A stretch of DNA of 64,000 nucleotides from JAPPHY01 sp965247535. GTDB lineage: Bacteria > Chloroflexota > Dehalococcoidia > Lucifugimonadales > UBA2985. Under the pieces are notes generated by a model. The model ran no database searches. It was not told where the DNA came from and was given only the letters and a program-made list of their open reading frames with translations. The stretch covers positions 1,426,001 to 1,490,000 of the forward strand of contig OZ252018.1 of NCBI GenBank assembly GCA_965247535.1. Direction: 5' to 3'. Shown piece by piece: positions 29,177-37,795 of this stretch. The translations under genes and the position numbers were made by a program. How positions within the stretch are numbered: position 1 is the stretch's first letter; each line of letters opens with the position of its first letter.

Positions 29177-29386
29177 TCACGCGGAAGCGACCGGGAGCCG
29201 CTCCTCTCCCACGCTCGCCTGCATCATGCGCTCCACGGTTGCCCGCGGTATCAAAATGCGCCCGCGATGGCTCAACCTAACGCTGGGGATGCTACCCTTG
29301 TGCACCGCCTCGTACACGGAGTCTGTGCTGAGACCCAGCTGCCTGGCCACCTCTTTGACTGACAGCGCCAGTCTATCGTCGAACAT
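29177..29386 (-). CDS. Excisionase-type helix-turn-helix DNA-binding protein
   Basis: A 69-residue protein whose core LSVKEVARQLGLSTDSVYEAVHKG fits the MerR-like winged HTH (HTH_17, 'excisionase family'), with a wing strand ILIPRATVERMM. ATG 29386 has AAGGAG seven bases upstream; a longer in-frame reading lacks one. Such proteins serve either as recombination directionality factors or as small regulators. No integrase is nearby, so a regulator is more likely. Confidence 0.7.
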   Translation of the reverse strand: MFDDRLALSVKEVARQLGLSTDSVYEAVHKGSIPSVRLSHRGRILIPRATVERMMQASVGEERLPVASA

Positions 29387-29511
29387 GGCTGCACTCCTTC
29401 CACTCAGGTTGTTGGAATATGACGGAGGGAGTATAGCACGCCTGTTCGCTCCATGCAAGTGCGATTCAAGCCCGCGCCGGGGCGGAGGCGGAAATTACGG
29501 CCCAGGTGTGA

Positions 29512-29697
29512 CTAGTACCGATCGATAATGCCCATGTAGCGAAGGAAGGGCCTAGTGACCCACCTGGCGGGCGCAGCAATGGTGTAGGCCACCCTCTCTA
29601 TGCCGGCCGCCAGCGGAGGCGGACAGTAGTAGATTGCGGCCCACGTCACGCCGGCCACCGCCGAGGCCGCCACAATGTTCAATATCACGTCTCGCAT
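29512..29697 (-). CDS. Small hypothetical protein with one membrane segment
   Basis: A 61-residue frame: MRDVILNIVAASAVAGVTWA starts a hydrophobic segment of about 20 residues, followed by an amphipathic, Arg-containing tail (RVAYTIAAPARWVTRPFLRY). AGGAGG lies 12 bases before the ATG, rather far. The composition is that of a small inner-membrane protein. No family is recognised. Confidence 0.45.
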   Translation of the reverse strand: MRDVILNIVAASAVAGVTWAAIYYCPPPLAAGIERVAYTIAAPARWVTRPFLRYMGIIDRY

Positions 29698-29745
29698 GTC
29701 TCTGGTGAACCTCCTGCGCAGGGAACCGGACCGCCCTGCAATTCT

Positions 29746-30324
29746 CTAGCTGCCGTTTGCAGACACCCTGCGGATCCAGTCCGCAAAGGCCGTCAGGTTT
29801 TCGACCACGCGGTCGCGGACACCCTCGTTGACCAGGTTTCCCTCTTCGTCGAAGTTAGACATTCCGCCGGACACACCCACGTCGCCGTACGGCATCGGGA
29901 CCCCTCGCGGCGAGATCAGCACGGCGCGCGCCTGGCCGCGCGTATATGCGCCAATGCCCAGTCCGGCCGAAATCGACATGATGTCGATGGGCTTGTCAAT
30001 CAGGACGTTGCCCGGAGGCGATTGGCGCCGGGAAGCCCAGTCGATGACGTTCTTCGTCACCGCCGGCAGACCCCAGTTGTACTCCGGCGTTACGATGAGG
30101 AGTCCGTCCGCGTCCGCTATCGCTTGCTTCAAGTCGAGAACCGGCTGCGGAGCGCCTTCCTCCTCCATGTCGCCGTTGTAGAGCGGCACGTCCCGGATGT
30201 CCAGCTCCTCGATGCACATGCCCTCGGGCGCCACGCGTATGGCTGCTCCCAAGAGAGCCCTGTTCAGAGAGGCCCTGCGCAGGCTTCCGGCAAAGCCCAC
30301 CACCTTCAGAGGACTGTCTGGCAT
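29746..30324 (-). CDS. NAD(P)H-dependent FMN reductase
   Basis: A 192-residue flavodoxin-fold reductase. The phosphate loop is GSLRRASLNRAL (near 13-24) and the isoalloxazine-binding motif is PEYNWGLPAVTKNVIDWASR (near 80-99); both are classic for the NADPH-dependent FMN reductase/azoreductase family. AGGAG lies five bases before ATG 30324. It may supply reduced flavin or reduce quinones; the substrate is not evident. Confidence 0.87.
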   Translation of the reverse strand: MPDSPLKVVGFAGSLRRASLNRALLGAAIRVAPEGMCIEELDIRDVPLYNGDMEEEGAPQPVLDLKQAIADADGLLIVTPEYNWGLPAVTKNVIDWASRRQSPPGNVLIDKPIDIMSISAGLGIGAYTRGQARAVLISPRGVPMPYGDVGVSGGMSNFDEEGNLVNEGVRDRVVENLTAFADWIRRVSANGS

Positions 30325-30427
30325 ATATCTCCTATCTCAACATTCAGCGTCGGCCTTCATCACTGACGACTCTGGCGAACGCAACCCAATCCCACCGGCG
30401 GTTCACTCATGCCCGCGCTCACTACAC

Positions 30428-30525
30428 TGGCGGGAGCGGGAGGGAGTCGAACCCCCCGTGGACACCGCAGGGCGCCCACCAACGGATTTGAAGTCCGCGA
30501 AGCCCACCAGAGCCCATCCGCTCCC
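30428..30525 (-). tRNA. selC: tRNA-Sec (anticodon TCA)
   Basis: The minus strand folds into a 98-base tRNA with encoded CCA. It has an 8-bp acceptor stem GGGAGCGG/CCGCTCCC with G discriminator, an extended D arm, an anticodon stem CGGA/TCCG with loop CTTCAAA (anticodon TCA at 30491-30489), a long variable arm (GGTGGGCGCCCTGCGGTGTCC region) and a T arm with GGTTCGACTCC. The eight-base acceptor, UCA anticodon and long variable arm identify the selenocysteine tRNA. selA, selB and selD are not in the window. Confidence 0.95.
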
Positions 30526-30597
30526 GAGGCCGCGTTACTCCATACGAGGGGCGCCCCACCCTTTCCGGGATAAGGAACTCCTCGCCGGCCACTCGTT

Positions 30598-30921
30598 CTA
30601 CAGGGTGGAGTCCAGGCTCTTCTTGATGACGGCCTTGGGCACCGCGCCCACCACCTGGTCCACGGGGCTGCCTCCCTTGAATACCAGGAGCGTGGGGATG
30701 CTGCGTATCCCGTACTTCATGGCCGTCTGGGGGTTCACGTCCACGTCCACCTTGGTGAACTTGATCTTGCCCTCGTACTCCTCGGCCAAGTCATCGATCA
30801 CCGGAGCGACCATCTTGCAGGGAGCGCACCACTCCGCCCAGAAGTCCACCAGTACCGGGGTCTCGGACTCCAGTACCTCCTGCTCAAAGTCATTGTCGGT
30901 TACGGCCATAGGTGCGGTCAT
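30598..30921 (-). CDS. trxA: Thioredoxin
   Basis: A 107-residue thioredoxin with active site WCAPC (usual WCGPC) at about 31-35, the buried Asp in VDFWAEW and the cis-proline in SIPTLLVFKGG. It is a cytoplasmic disulfide reductant. AGGAGG lies six bases before ATG 30921. It stands alone between tRNA-Sec and gltX. The Gly-to-Ala change in the CxxC loop is tolerated in other thioredoxins. Confidence 0.93.
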   Translation of the reverse strand: MTAPMAVTDNDFEQEVLESETPVLVDFWAEWCAPCKMVAPVIDDLAEEYEGKIKFTKVDVDVNPQTAMKYGIRSIPTLLVFKGGSPVDQVVGAVPKAVIKKSLDSTL

Positions 30922-31048
30922 ATCAATCCTCCTAGCTCGACTCGCAGCTCATGCGGCTGCATTCGTTTCCACTCACAGGCCTTCCGATGGCGAGAACACA
31001 TACGCCCATCGCGGAAGGGTTACTGGAATTGTAGGGTTCTACACCCTC

Positions 31049-32509
31049 CTAGTCAACTCTTGATAGCGAATCGGCCGCCTCGCGCAGCCTCTCCAGGCAC
31101 AGATCGCGGCCAAGGACGGCCATAGTCTCGAACAGCGGCGGCGCCGCCTTGCGACCCGTCACGGCAACGCGAATGGCCCCGAAAAGCTGCCCCGTCTTCA
31201 TGCTCAGCTCCTCGGCCAGGGGCCTCAGCTCGCCCTCCAGCGCTTCCGGCGTCCACTCCTCCACTGCCGAGAGCCTCTCCAGCGTGGACTCGAGCGCATT
31301 CGCCGTGTCATCAGGTCCAAGTCCCCGCTGGACCAAATCGGTGGGCGGGTAGTCCAGATTCCTAAGGAAGAAGAAGTCCGTGAGCTCCGGAATGTCGGCC
31401 ATGGTCCTGATGCGCTCCCGCACAAGAGGGGTGATGGAGCGCACGTAGTCCCAGGTTACCGGCTTGGGCACGTCCTGCGAAAGCGTGCTGTCCAGCACCC
31501 CGGCAATTCGCTCCGCCAGCTCCTCCTCGCTCAGGCTGCGAATGTACACCCCGTTCATCCAGGTCAGCTTCTCCAGGTTGAACACGGCCGCGGAGCGGAC
31601 AATGCGTTCTATGGAGAAATTGTGCACCAGATCATCGCGGGAGAGCAACTCCGTGTGGTCGTCCAGCGACCATCCCAGAAGGGCCAGGAAGTTGGTCATG
31701 GCCTCGGGTAGATAGCCCATCTCCCGGTACTGGAGCAGGGACACGTCTCCGTGACGCTTGCTCAGTTTGGACTTGTCCGGGCCCAGGATGATGGGCAGGT
31801 GCGCGACCAGCGGCATGTCGTATCCCAGCGCGTCGTACAGGTGGACGTGACGCGGCGTGCTCGGCAGCCACTCCTCGGCGCGCAAGACGTGTGAGATGCC
31901 CATCAGGTGGTCGTCTACGGTGCTGGCGAGGTGGTAGGTCGGGTAGCCGTCCGATTTCAGCATCACAAAATCGTCCACGCCGGCATTTGCGAAGGTGACC
32001 TCTCCCCGGATCAGGTCGTGGATCGTAGTTTCGCCTTCCAACGGCATCTTGAAGCGCACCACCGGCTTTGGATCGACGTCCGGCCCTAGGCCGGCGTCCC
32101 GGCACAGCCTGTCGTATCCGGTGGGCTGCCGCAGCCGCTGCTGTTCCTTGCGCATCTCCTGCAGTCGTTCCGACGAGCAGCTGCAGTAGTAGGCGTGACC
32201 GGATTCCACCAGCGATCGAGCAGCGCCCTGATACAGCTCCAGTCTCTGCGACTGAACGTATGGCGAGTGCGGACCGCCCACCTCGGGCCCTTCGTCCCAG
32301 TCCAGGCCGAGCCACCTCAACGACTCCAGAATTGCCTCCAGAGACCCCTCCTGAGTACGCGCCGTGTCCGTGTCCTCGATGCGAACAATGAAGTCGCCTC
32401 CGGTATTGCGCGCGAAGAGCCAGGCAAAGAGCGCCGTCCGGATGTTGCCCACGTGCGGGTCTCCCGTGGGGCTGGGCGCGTACCTGACTCTGACTCGGTC
32501 TGTAGACAT
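31049..32509 (-). CDS. gltX: Glutamyl-tRNA synthetase
   Basis: A 486-residue class I synthetase that charges tRNA-Glu (and tRNA-Gln if the organism uses the amidotransferase route). Landmarks: YAPSPTGDPHVGNIRTAL with the HIGH-type HVGN motif, IEDTDTAR, and the KMSKS-type KLSKRHG. A CSC motif near residue 108 could be part of a zinc site. It is the third gene after lspA and rluD with a three-base gap, so it is probably cotranscribed with them. Confidence 0.95.
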   Translation of the reverse strand: MSTDRVRVRYAPSPTGDPHVGNIRTALFAWLFARNTGGDFIVRIEDTDTARTQEGSLEAILESLRWLGLDWDEGPEVGGPHSPYVQSQRLELYQGAARSLVESGHAYYCSCSSERLQEMRKEQQRLRQPTGYDRLCRDAGLGPDVDPKPVVRFKMPLEGETTIHDLIRGEVTFANAGVDDFVMLKSDGYPTYHLASTVDDHLMGISHVLRAEEWLPSTPRHVHLYDALGYDMPLVAHLPIILGPDKSKLSKRHGDVSLLQYREMGYLPEAMTNFLALLGWSLDDHTELLSRDDLVHNFSIERIVRSAAVFNLEKLTWMNGVYIRSLSEEELAERIAGVLDSTLSQDVPKPVTWDYVRSITPLVRERIRTMADIPELTDFFFLRNLDYPPTDLVQRGLGPDDTANALESTLERLSAVEEWTPEALEGELRPLAEELSMKTGQLFGAIRVAVTGRKAAPPLFETMAVLGRDLCLERLREAADSLSRVD

Positions 32510-32512
32510 GTA

Positions 32513-33460
32513 TCAGCTCCTCTCCAGTGACTGCGGCGACCGGCCCGCCGTCGACGGTGACAGCTCGGCCGTGCTCTGCAGGCCGGCCAGCGCCGCCGAC
32601 AGCTCCGGCGGCAGCTGCGCACGGTGTTCGACGTACCGTCCGTCGCCGGGAAGCCGGAAGCCCAGCACGCCGGCGTGAAGGAAGTGGCGGCCAAGCCCTA
32701 TGTCTCGCGCACCGTACACGCCGTCGCCTGCAAGCGGATGCCCCAGCGAGGCGAAGTGTACCCTAATCTGGTGCGTCCTGCCCGTCTTCGGTTGGGCCTC
32801 CACGAGTGTGTATCCGGGCAGCCTCTTCAGGATGCCGAAGGCCGTCTGTGCGTCGCGGCCACCCTGCACCACTGCCATACGCTTGCGGTTCCGAGGGTCC
32901 CTACCGATGGGGGCTTCCACGGTACCCTCGGATGGCTCCAACCGCCCTTCCACCAGGGCCGTGTATACCTTACGGACCGCCCGCTCCTTGAGTTGCCGTG
33001 CGACGTAGTCGTGCGACCGGCGGCTCTTGGCGACCACCATAAGCCCTGAGGTGTCCTTGTCAAGCCGGTGCACGATCCCAGGTCTCAGCCCGTCTTCGAT
33101 CCGCGCCAGCTCCGGCATGCGGCCAAGCAGCGCGTTGACCAGCGTGCCGATGGGATGCCCCGGCGCAGGATGCACGACCATACCCGCCGGCTTGTCAACC
33201 ACCAGGACGTCGTCGTCCTCGTACACCACGGCCAGCGGTATGTCCTGCGGAGCCAGCTGCGTGGGCGGTGGCGGCGATACCTCCACCTCAACCATCTCGC
33301 CGCCCCTCAGCCTGTACGACGCCTTGGCGGGAGCGCCGTTCACCTTGACCAGGCCCCTGTCGACGAGGCCCGAGACGTGCGAGCGGGACAGGTCGTCATG
33401 CCGGTCGGCCAGGAAGCGGTCAAGCCGCTCCCCAGGCGCATCGGCCACCAGCCTTCGCAC
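32513..33460 (-). CDS. rluD: Pseudouridine synthase, RluD type
   Basis: A 315-residue protein with an N-terminal S4 RNA-binding domain (ERLDRFLADRHDDLSRSHVSGLV) and a pseudouridine synthase domain with the catalytic GIVHRLDKDTSGLMVVAKS motif (Asp in HRLDKDTSG). These modify large-subunit rRNA, in E. coli helix 69. GTG 33460 begins with the last base of the lspA stop (TAGTG); GGAGGAGG lies about 11 bases upstream. The exact RluC/RluD specificity cannot be told from sequence alone. Confidence 0.88.
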   Translation of the reverse strand: MRRLVADAPGERLDRFLADRHDDLSRSHVSGLVDRGLVKVNGAPAKASYRLRGGEMVEVEVSPPPPTQLAPQDIPLAVVYEDDDVLVVDKPAGMVVHPAPGHPIGTLVNALLGRMPELARIEDGLRPGIVHRLDKDTSGLMVVAKSRRSHDYVARQLKERAVRKVYTALVEGRLEPSEGTVEAPIGRDPRNRKRMAVVQGGRDAQTAFGILKRLPGYTLVEAQPKTGRTHQIRVHFASLGHPLAGDGVYGARDIGLGRHFLHAGVLGFRLPGDGRYVEHRAQLPPELSAALAGLQSTAELSPSTAGRSPQSLERS

Positions 33461-34062
33461 TACTCCCACGCCTCCTCCCTTCTGGGCCGGAGGATGTCTG
33501 CCTGAACCGTTGGGGCTCCGCCCATGTGGTCGTTGTAGTCGTCGAACCAAGCGTCGGGTGCCTGCTCGGCCCAGTCCCTCTCGGCGGGTGTGAACGCTGC
33601 CGCGGGCGCCGGCCCGTCCGGTGCGCGCTGGCCGTACCTCGCGGATGTCACGATCCACATCAGGCCAATCAGCCCAACGACGATTGCGGAGTCGGCCAGA
33701 TTGAACACGGGCCAGGCGCCCACGTCGATGAAGTCAACTACGTGACCCAGCCTAACCCGGTCGATCAGGTTGCCCATTGCGCCCCCCAGCATCAACCCCA
33801 GACTGAGCCGGAGCATGAAGCTGTCGACAGGATGAGTGCGATAGAAAAAAAGCAACACTCCAATACCCACCAGGGAAGCGAAGGTCAGGAAGAGAGTCTG
33901 GTCCGGAAACAGGCCGAATGCGCTGCCTGAATTCACCACGTATGTGGCTCGGACGATACCCTCGTCCGGGATGGACTGACCAGGCGACATCGTACGCGTG
34001 ACCAGTCCCTTGGTGGCCTGGTCTGCCATGAGCGTGAGAATGAGGACGACAAGCGCGGTCAC
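33460..34062 (-). CDS. lspA: Lipoprotein signal peptidase LspA
   Basis: A 200-residue inner-membrane aspartic protease with four hydrophobic segments that removes signal peptides from prolipoproteins such as TupA and the collagen-like protein of this window. Catalytic Asp residues lie in GNLIDRVRLGHVVDFIDV and FNLADSAI, and the VVNSGSAFGLF motif is present. A hydrophilic C-terminal tail of about 50 residues (EQAPDAWFDDYNDHM) is longer than usual. GTG 34062 is the best start before the first membrane helix, though without a clear Shine-Dalgarno sequence. Its stop overlaps the rluD start. Confidence 0.9.
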   Translation of the reverse strand: MTALVVLILTLMADQATKGLVTRTMSPGQSIPDEGIVRATYVVNSGSAFGLFPDQTLFLTFASLVGIGVLLFFYRTHPVDSFMLRLSLGLMLGGAMGNLIDRVRLGHVVDFIDVGAWPVFNLADSAIVVGLIGLMWIVTSARYGQRAPDGPAPAAAFTPAERDWAEQAPDAWFDDYNDHMGGAPTVQADILRPRREEAWE

Positions 34063-34239
34063 GTCAGAGCGCCCCGGATCCGCTCGGCGAGCAGCGCGGG
34101 CACTCCGCGGGAGCGTGCGGTCCGGGTTTGGAGATGCCGTAGGCCATGTGCGCCGCAATGTGGAGTTCTCGTTCCAGTTTAGCACACGCCCAGAGCGGCA
34201 CACAACGAAGGGTTGCCGAGGCGGCTGAACGCCATGGTG

Positions 34240-34245
34240 TATAAT
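34240..34245 (+). promoter_or_regulatory. -10 element upstream of the TPR gene
   Basis: A perfect TATAAT; the only nearby -35-like hexamer is TTGCCG (34213-34218), 21 bases away, which is too far for a normal promoter. Transcription would begin near 34252, about 38 bases before the ATG at 34290. Confidence 0.4.
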
Positions 34246-34289
34246 GACCCCATCAGCCGGCGGCCGGAGCCTGAGGTAGGAGAAGTGAG

Positions 34290-34331
34290 ATGGTAGCCGT
34301 AATGGAACCTGTGGCACCCCCTCTACGCTGA
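34290..34331 (+). other. Short upstream frame, probably the true start of the TPR gene after a one-base shift
   Basis: ATG 34290 has AGGAGA six bases upstream and reads MVAVMEPVAPPLR before TGA at 34329-34331. Removing one C from the run CCCCC at 34317-34321 would give MVAVMEPVAPLYAEQNVAPQ and join the TPR frame without any stop. Either the run is miscalled or variable, or this is a 13-codon leader peptide coupled to the TPR gene, whose own GTG lies seven bases further with no Shine-Dalgarno sequence. Confidence 0.5.
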
Positions 34332-34338
34332 GCAAAAC

Positions 34339-35649
34339 GTGGCTCCTCAGCTCGCGCGGCATGAGTCCTCGGGGCTGGACCGAGAGTTTGATGTTCAATT
34401 TGACCTTGGCGTGTCTGCACAGCGCAAGGGGGACTTCCAGAAGGCCATCCGCCACTACACCAACGCTATCAAACTCGATCTGCGGTGCCCCGAAGCCTAC
34501 ATCAATCGCGCCGTGGCCTATGAAAGTGCGGGAAATCTCGACTTAGCACTCCAGGACACCGAAACCGCGATCGCCCTTGAACCCAAGGCCGAAGCTTACC
34601 ACAATCGCGGCAACCTATACTTCAAGCAAGACAACTACGACCAGGCAGTCCACGACTACAGCAAGGCGTTGGAACTGAATCCTGACATCACAGGGACGTG
34701 TTTAAACCGCGCCCATGCCTTCAGATACTTGGGTTACTTCGGCAACGCTATCCGTGACTATGAGGCAGTTCTGGCACAAGATCCAACTAATGCCGCCGCA
34801 TACCTCGGCATGGGAATGGTCTGCAAGCTTATGGGCGAGAATGACAATGCCATTCGGTTCTTCAACAAGGCATTGAAGTTTGATTCCAAGAATCCTCTCA
34901 TCTACATGAACCGGGGAGGAGCCTCGGTCGCCAAGGGCGACAATGACAGCGCCGAGAGAGACTTCGGGAAGGCGCTGGAGTTAGACCCGCAGTTCTCATA
35001 CGCGTATGTCTCGCGAGGCCTGCTCCTAATGGGCAAGAGCGATTTCGACGGTGCCCTACAGGACCTGGACAATGCTCTGCAACTGGACCCTGACTTTACG
35101 TATGCTCTATCAATGCGGGGCATGGCTTATCTGCAGAAAGGAGACCTCGACCGCGCCATCCAGGACTTTGAAGATGCTCTCGAACGAGGCCTCAACAGCA
35201 GCAACACCTACAACAACAGAGGCGTTGCATACGAGATGAAGGGCGACCTTGCCCGTGCGATGCAGGACTATGACCAAGCCTTGAGGATAAAGCCCAACAA
35301 AGAAGCCTTTGGGAATCGTGGCGTTGTCCTGCTCCGCCGGTCGGAGTGGGACCAGGCCAGGTCGGACTTGCTCAAGGCCAGCAATATGGGTAGCGACCTC
35401 ACAAAGCTGATTCCCGGCGGGCCCGAAGCAGTTGCCCAATTAGAGAAAGAGCACAACATTGAGCTGCCTCAAGACATAGTAGAAATGCTCAGCGTGCAAG
35501 AGGACCTTTCGACGGCCAGAGCTGGCGAGTCCGTCCTCGAAATCTTCCGAACGATCCGTGAGTCCCTTCCCGAAGGCGCTTTTGATGACATGCCGACCGA
35601 CGGAGCACGGAACTACAAGCACTACCTGTATGGCTGGCCCAAGGAATAG
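34339..35649 (+). CDS. Tetratricopeptide repeat protein
   Basis: A protein of 436 residues from GTG 34339 (about 451 if the upstream frame is joined). It consists of roughly ten consecutive TPR units of about 34 residues, e.g. AEAYHNRGNLYFKQDNYDQAVHDYSKALELNP and close variants, followed by a C-terminal region of about 90 residues without repeats (LPQDIVEMLSVQEDL). No signal peptide or membrane segment, so it is a cytoplasmic protein-binding scaffold. The PIN-domain gene starts six bases after its stop, implying cotranscription. The partner is unknown. Confidence 0.8.
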   Translation: MAPQLARHESSGLDREFDVQFDLGVSAQRKGDFQKAIRHYTNAIKLDLRCPEAYINRAVAYESAGNLDLALQDTETAIALEPKAEAYHNRGNLYFKQDNYDQAVHDYSKALELNPDITGTCLNRAHAFRYLGYFGNAIRDYEAVLAQDPTNAAAYLGMGMVCKLMGENDNAIRFFNKALKFDSKNPLIYMNRGGASVAKGDNDSAERDFGKALELDPQFSYAYVSRGLLLMGKSDFDGALQDLDNALQLDPDFTYALSMRGMAYLQKGDLDRAIQDFEDALERGLNSSNTYNNRGVAYEMKGDLARAMQDYDQALRIKPNKEAFGNRGVVLLRRSEWDQARSDLLKASNMGSDLTKLIPGGPEAVAQLEKEHNIELPQDIVEMLSVQEDLSTARAGESVLEIFRTIRESLPEGAFDDMPTDGARNYKHYLYGWPKE

Positions 35650-35655
35650 TCGCCG

Positions 35656-36084
35656 GTGCGAACCGTCTTCGCTGACACCGGTTATTGGATTGCCATATCG
35701 GATCCCTCTGATAAGTTACACGAAAAAGCGGTGGCTGTAGCACGACAATTCCGGGATTACCGAATTGTGACTTGTCAGATGGTGCTAGCTGAGTTCCTGA
35801 CCTACTTTGGCGGCCGCGGCGAACAACTACGCCAAGCAGCCGCGTTAGCGGTGAGGGAACTTGCGAATGACCTTAACGTGGAGGTAATTCCGCAGTCCAG
35901 CGACCAGTTTGACGCGGCCTTCGCCCTGTACTCCTCCAGGTTAGATAAGGACTGGAGTATGACTGATTGCTCGAGTTTCGTCGTGATGGACCGCATGAGC
36001 ATCCCGGAAGCTCTTGCGCATGACCACAATTTTGAGCAGGCCGGATTTGTGGTGCTTCTCAGAACGCCGACTACTTTACCGTAG
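35656..36084 (+). CDS. PIN-domain ribonuclease-like protein
   Basis: A 142-residue PIN-fold protein with the acidic catalytic set: Asp7 (FADTGYW), Glu46 (LAEFLT), Asp104 (SMTDCSS) and Asp123 (AHDHNF). VapC-type toxins look like this and cut RNA. No small antitoxin gene lies upstream; instead it follows a TPR gene by six bases. It may therefore be a housekeeping or orphan PIN nuclease. GTG start at 35656. Confidence 0.78.
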   Translation: MRTVFADTGYWIAISDPSDKLHEKAVAVARQFRDYRIVTCQMVLAEFLTYFGGRGEQLRQAAALAVRELANDLNVEVIPQSSDQFDAAFALYSSRLDKDWSMTDCSSFVVMDRMSIPEALAHDHNFEQAGFVVLLRTPTTLP

Positions 36085-36174
36085 GTCAGTGGACGTCTCC
36101 ACACTCCACGCACTCAGTGCAGACTGTGGTAGAATCCACTACCGACCACCTACCGCACCTCAGAGAGCGCCATT

Positions 36175-36837
36175 TTGCCATACGCCGTAAGGCTCGCACG
36201 GGAAGAGGACATCTCGCAGCTGGCCGAGATAGAGAAGGAAGCTTTCCCCACCAACTGGCCCGCCACCCCCTTCAGGCGAGACCTCCCCAGGGAATCGATC
36301 AGCGTCCTAGTGATCAGCCTTCTGCCCGAGGACGATGATTCAACCCCGGACGCGTCCGCTAACCCCGCAGGCGCCGCCGATCATCCCCGGGGCCTGGTCG
36401 GGCTCCTCGCGCGAATCTTCCGCGGGCAGAACCACCGACAGGCCAATCGAGGGGCGGCCGAGTTCATTGCCGGCTACGTGGCCACCTCCTACATGACCGA
36501 CGAGGCACACGTGACCGGCATCGCCGTGCGAGGGTCACACCGGGGCAGAGGGTTGGGCGAACTGCTGCTCATGTCATCCATTGAGCTTGCGATGCGGAGG
36601 AAGTCGCGCGTGGTTACCCTTGAGGTGCGAGTCTCCAATCACGTCGCTCAGTCACTGTACATCAAGTACGGATTCGACCAGGCCGGGCTGCGCAAGGGAT
36701 ACTACACCGACAACCACGAGGACGCCTTCATCATGACCACCGCCCCCATCTCCTCGCCGGAGTACAACGACAAATTCCGCACACTGGAGCAGAGCTACCG
36801 TGAGAGGCGAGGAAACGCTGCCATCGGGCTTGGATGA
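36175..36837 (+). CDS. rimI: GNAT N-acetyltransferase, RimI type
   Basis: A 220-residue acetyltransferase. The acetyl-CoA loop GIAVRGSHRGRGLGELLL and the RimI-like EVRVSNHVAQSLYIKYGF are clear. RimI acetylates the N-terminus of ribosomal protein S18 in E. coli; here the target is uncertain. Between the first helix and the central sheet there is an insertion of about 45 residues, rich in Asp, Ala, Pro and Arg (residues about 53-97), that is not typical. The start is TTG 36175 with only a weak GAGAG upstream. It is convergent with the next gene. Confidence 0.75.
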   Translation: MPYAVRLAREEDISQLAEIEKEAFPTNWPATPFRRDLPRESISVLVISLLPEDDDSTPDASANPAGAADHPRGLVGLLARIFRGQNHRQANRGAAEFIAGYVATSYMTDEAHVTGIAVRGSHRGRGLGELLLMSSIELAMRRKSRVVTLEVRVSNHVAQSLYIKYGFDQAGLRKGYYTDNHEDAFIMTTAPISSPEYNDKFRTLEQSYRERRGNAAIGLG

Positions 36838-36846
36838 GCGGCCGGC

Positions 36847-37677
36847 CTAGATGCCCACGATGAGCTGCCTGGCCCCCACCAAGATCATGGAGGCCGCTAG
36901 GATGAGCAGCACTATGCGATGGTCGACTCGCGACCTCAGGTAGATCCCGATCTGCGCCCCCACCAGCGCGCCTACGCCGAGCAGCGCCGCCCTGCGCCAT
37001 CCGTCATCGAACTGGCCGGTGGCTATGCGCGTGATCAGGCTTGAGGAAGACGTCACCACCAGCAGGAGCATCGCCGTGGGCGCCACCACGCGTGGCGGCA
37101 TCCTGAGGAGGAACGTCATGGCCGGCACGTTGACGACTCCTCCACCGATTCCGAAGAAGCTCGAGATGTAGCCGGACACCGGGCTAATCCCGGCGGCCAT
37201 CACCGTATTGACGTAGAAGCGGTAGGTACGGCCCACGCGCTCACGAATCTCCCTGTTGGGGGTGTGCTCCACGTCTCCCTGCAGCTCGACGGCCCTGGTG
37301 CTCCGCCACAAGACGTACACGGCGCCCAGGATCAATACGATGCCCATGTAGACCTCAAATGCGTCCCGGGTCACGCGACTGGCCGCTATCGCTCCGATGG
37401 CGGCCGCAGGGATGCCGCCCACCGCCAGCAGCGCCGCCGTCTTGAAGTCGATCCGGCGCTCCCGGTAGTGGCTCACCGTCGCCGACACAGCGTTGAGAAA
37501 GACAACGGTAAGCGAGATGCTGGAAATGACCGCCGGCGACTCGTCCGGAAACATGAAGAGCAGCAGGGGCACCAGCACGAACCCACCGCCCAGGCCTACC
37601 AGCGTACCCATTGCGGCAACAGCTGCGCCGATCAAGGGCAGCATCACAAGATGCAGGAATGTCAGCTCGTACGACAT
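36847..37677 (-). CDS. TauE/SafE-type (TSUP) membrane transporter
   Basis: A 276-residue membrane protein with about seven or eight hydrophobic segments and the two family repeats GTLVGLGGGFVLVPLLLF and FGIGGGVVNVPAMTFLL. TSUP proteins export or import sulfur-containing or organic anions (sulfite, sulfoacetate, taurine). Nothing nearby indicates the substrate. The start is ATG 37677. Confidence 0.85.
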   Translation of the reverse strand: MSYELTFLHLVMLPLIGAAVAAMGTLVGLGGGFVLVPLLLFMFPDESPAVISSISLTVVFLNAVSATVSHYRERRIDFKTAALLAVGGIPAAAIGAIAASRVTRDAFEVYMGIVLILGAVYVLWRSTRAVELQGDVEHTPNREIRERVGRTYRFYVNTVMAAGISPVSGYISSFFGIGGGVVNVPAMTFLLRMPPRVVAPTAMLLLVVTSSSSLITRIATGQFDDGWRRAALLGVGALVGAQIGIYLRSRVDHRIVLLILAASMILVGARQLIVGI

Positions 37678-37795
37678 TGCCTTGGTTGGCGCAGCATGGG
37701 CCGCGAATCAACAGGATCGCGGCGCAATCTCAGAACCGTACCAGCGCGTCGGTTTGTGTCGCTTCTGCCGCGCAGGCCGGCGCGCAGCCGGCCGC

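Noticed and set aside
29177..29386. Excisionase-like protein as a sign of a prophage
   Set aside because: No integrase, phage structural gene or att-like repeat was found nearby, and this HTH family is common among ordinary regulators.
30428..30525. tRNA-Sec as an integration site
   Set aside because: No partial repeat of the tRNA 3' end and no integrase are visible in the flanks.
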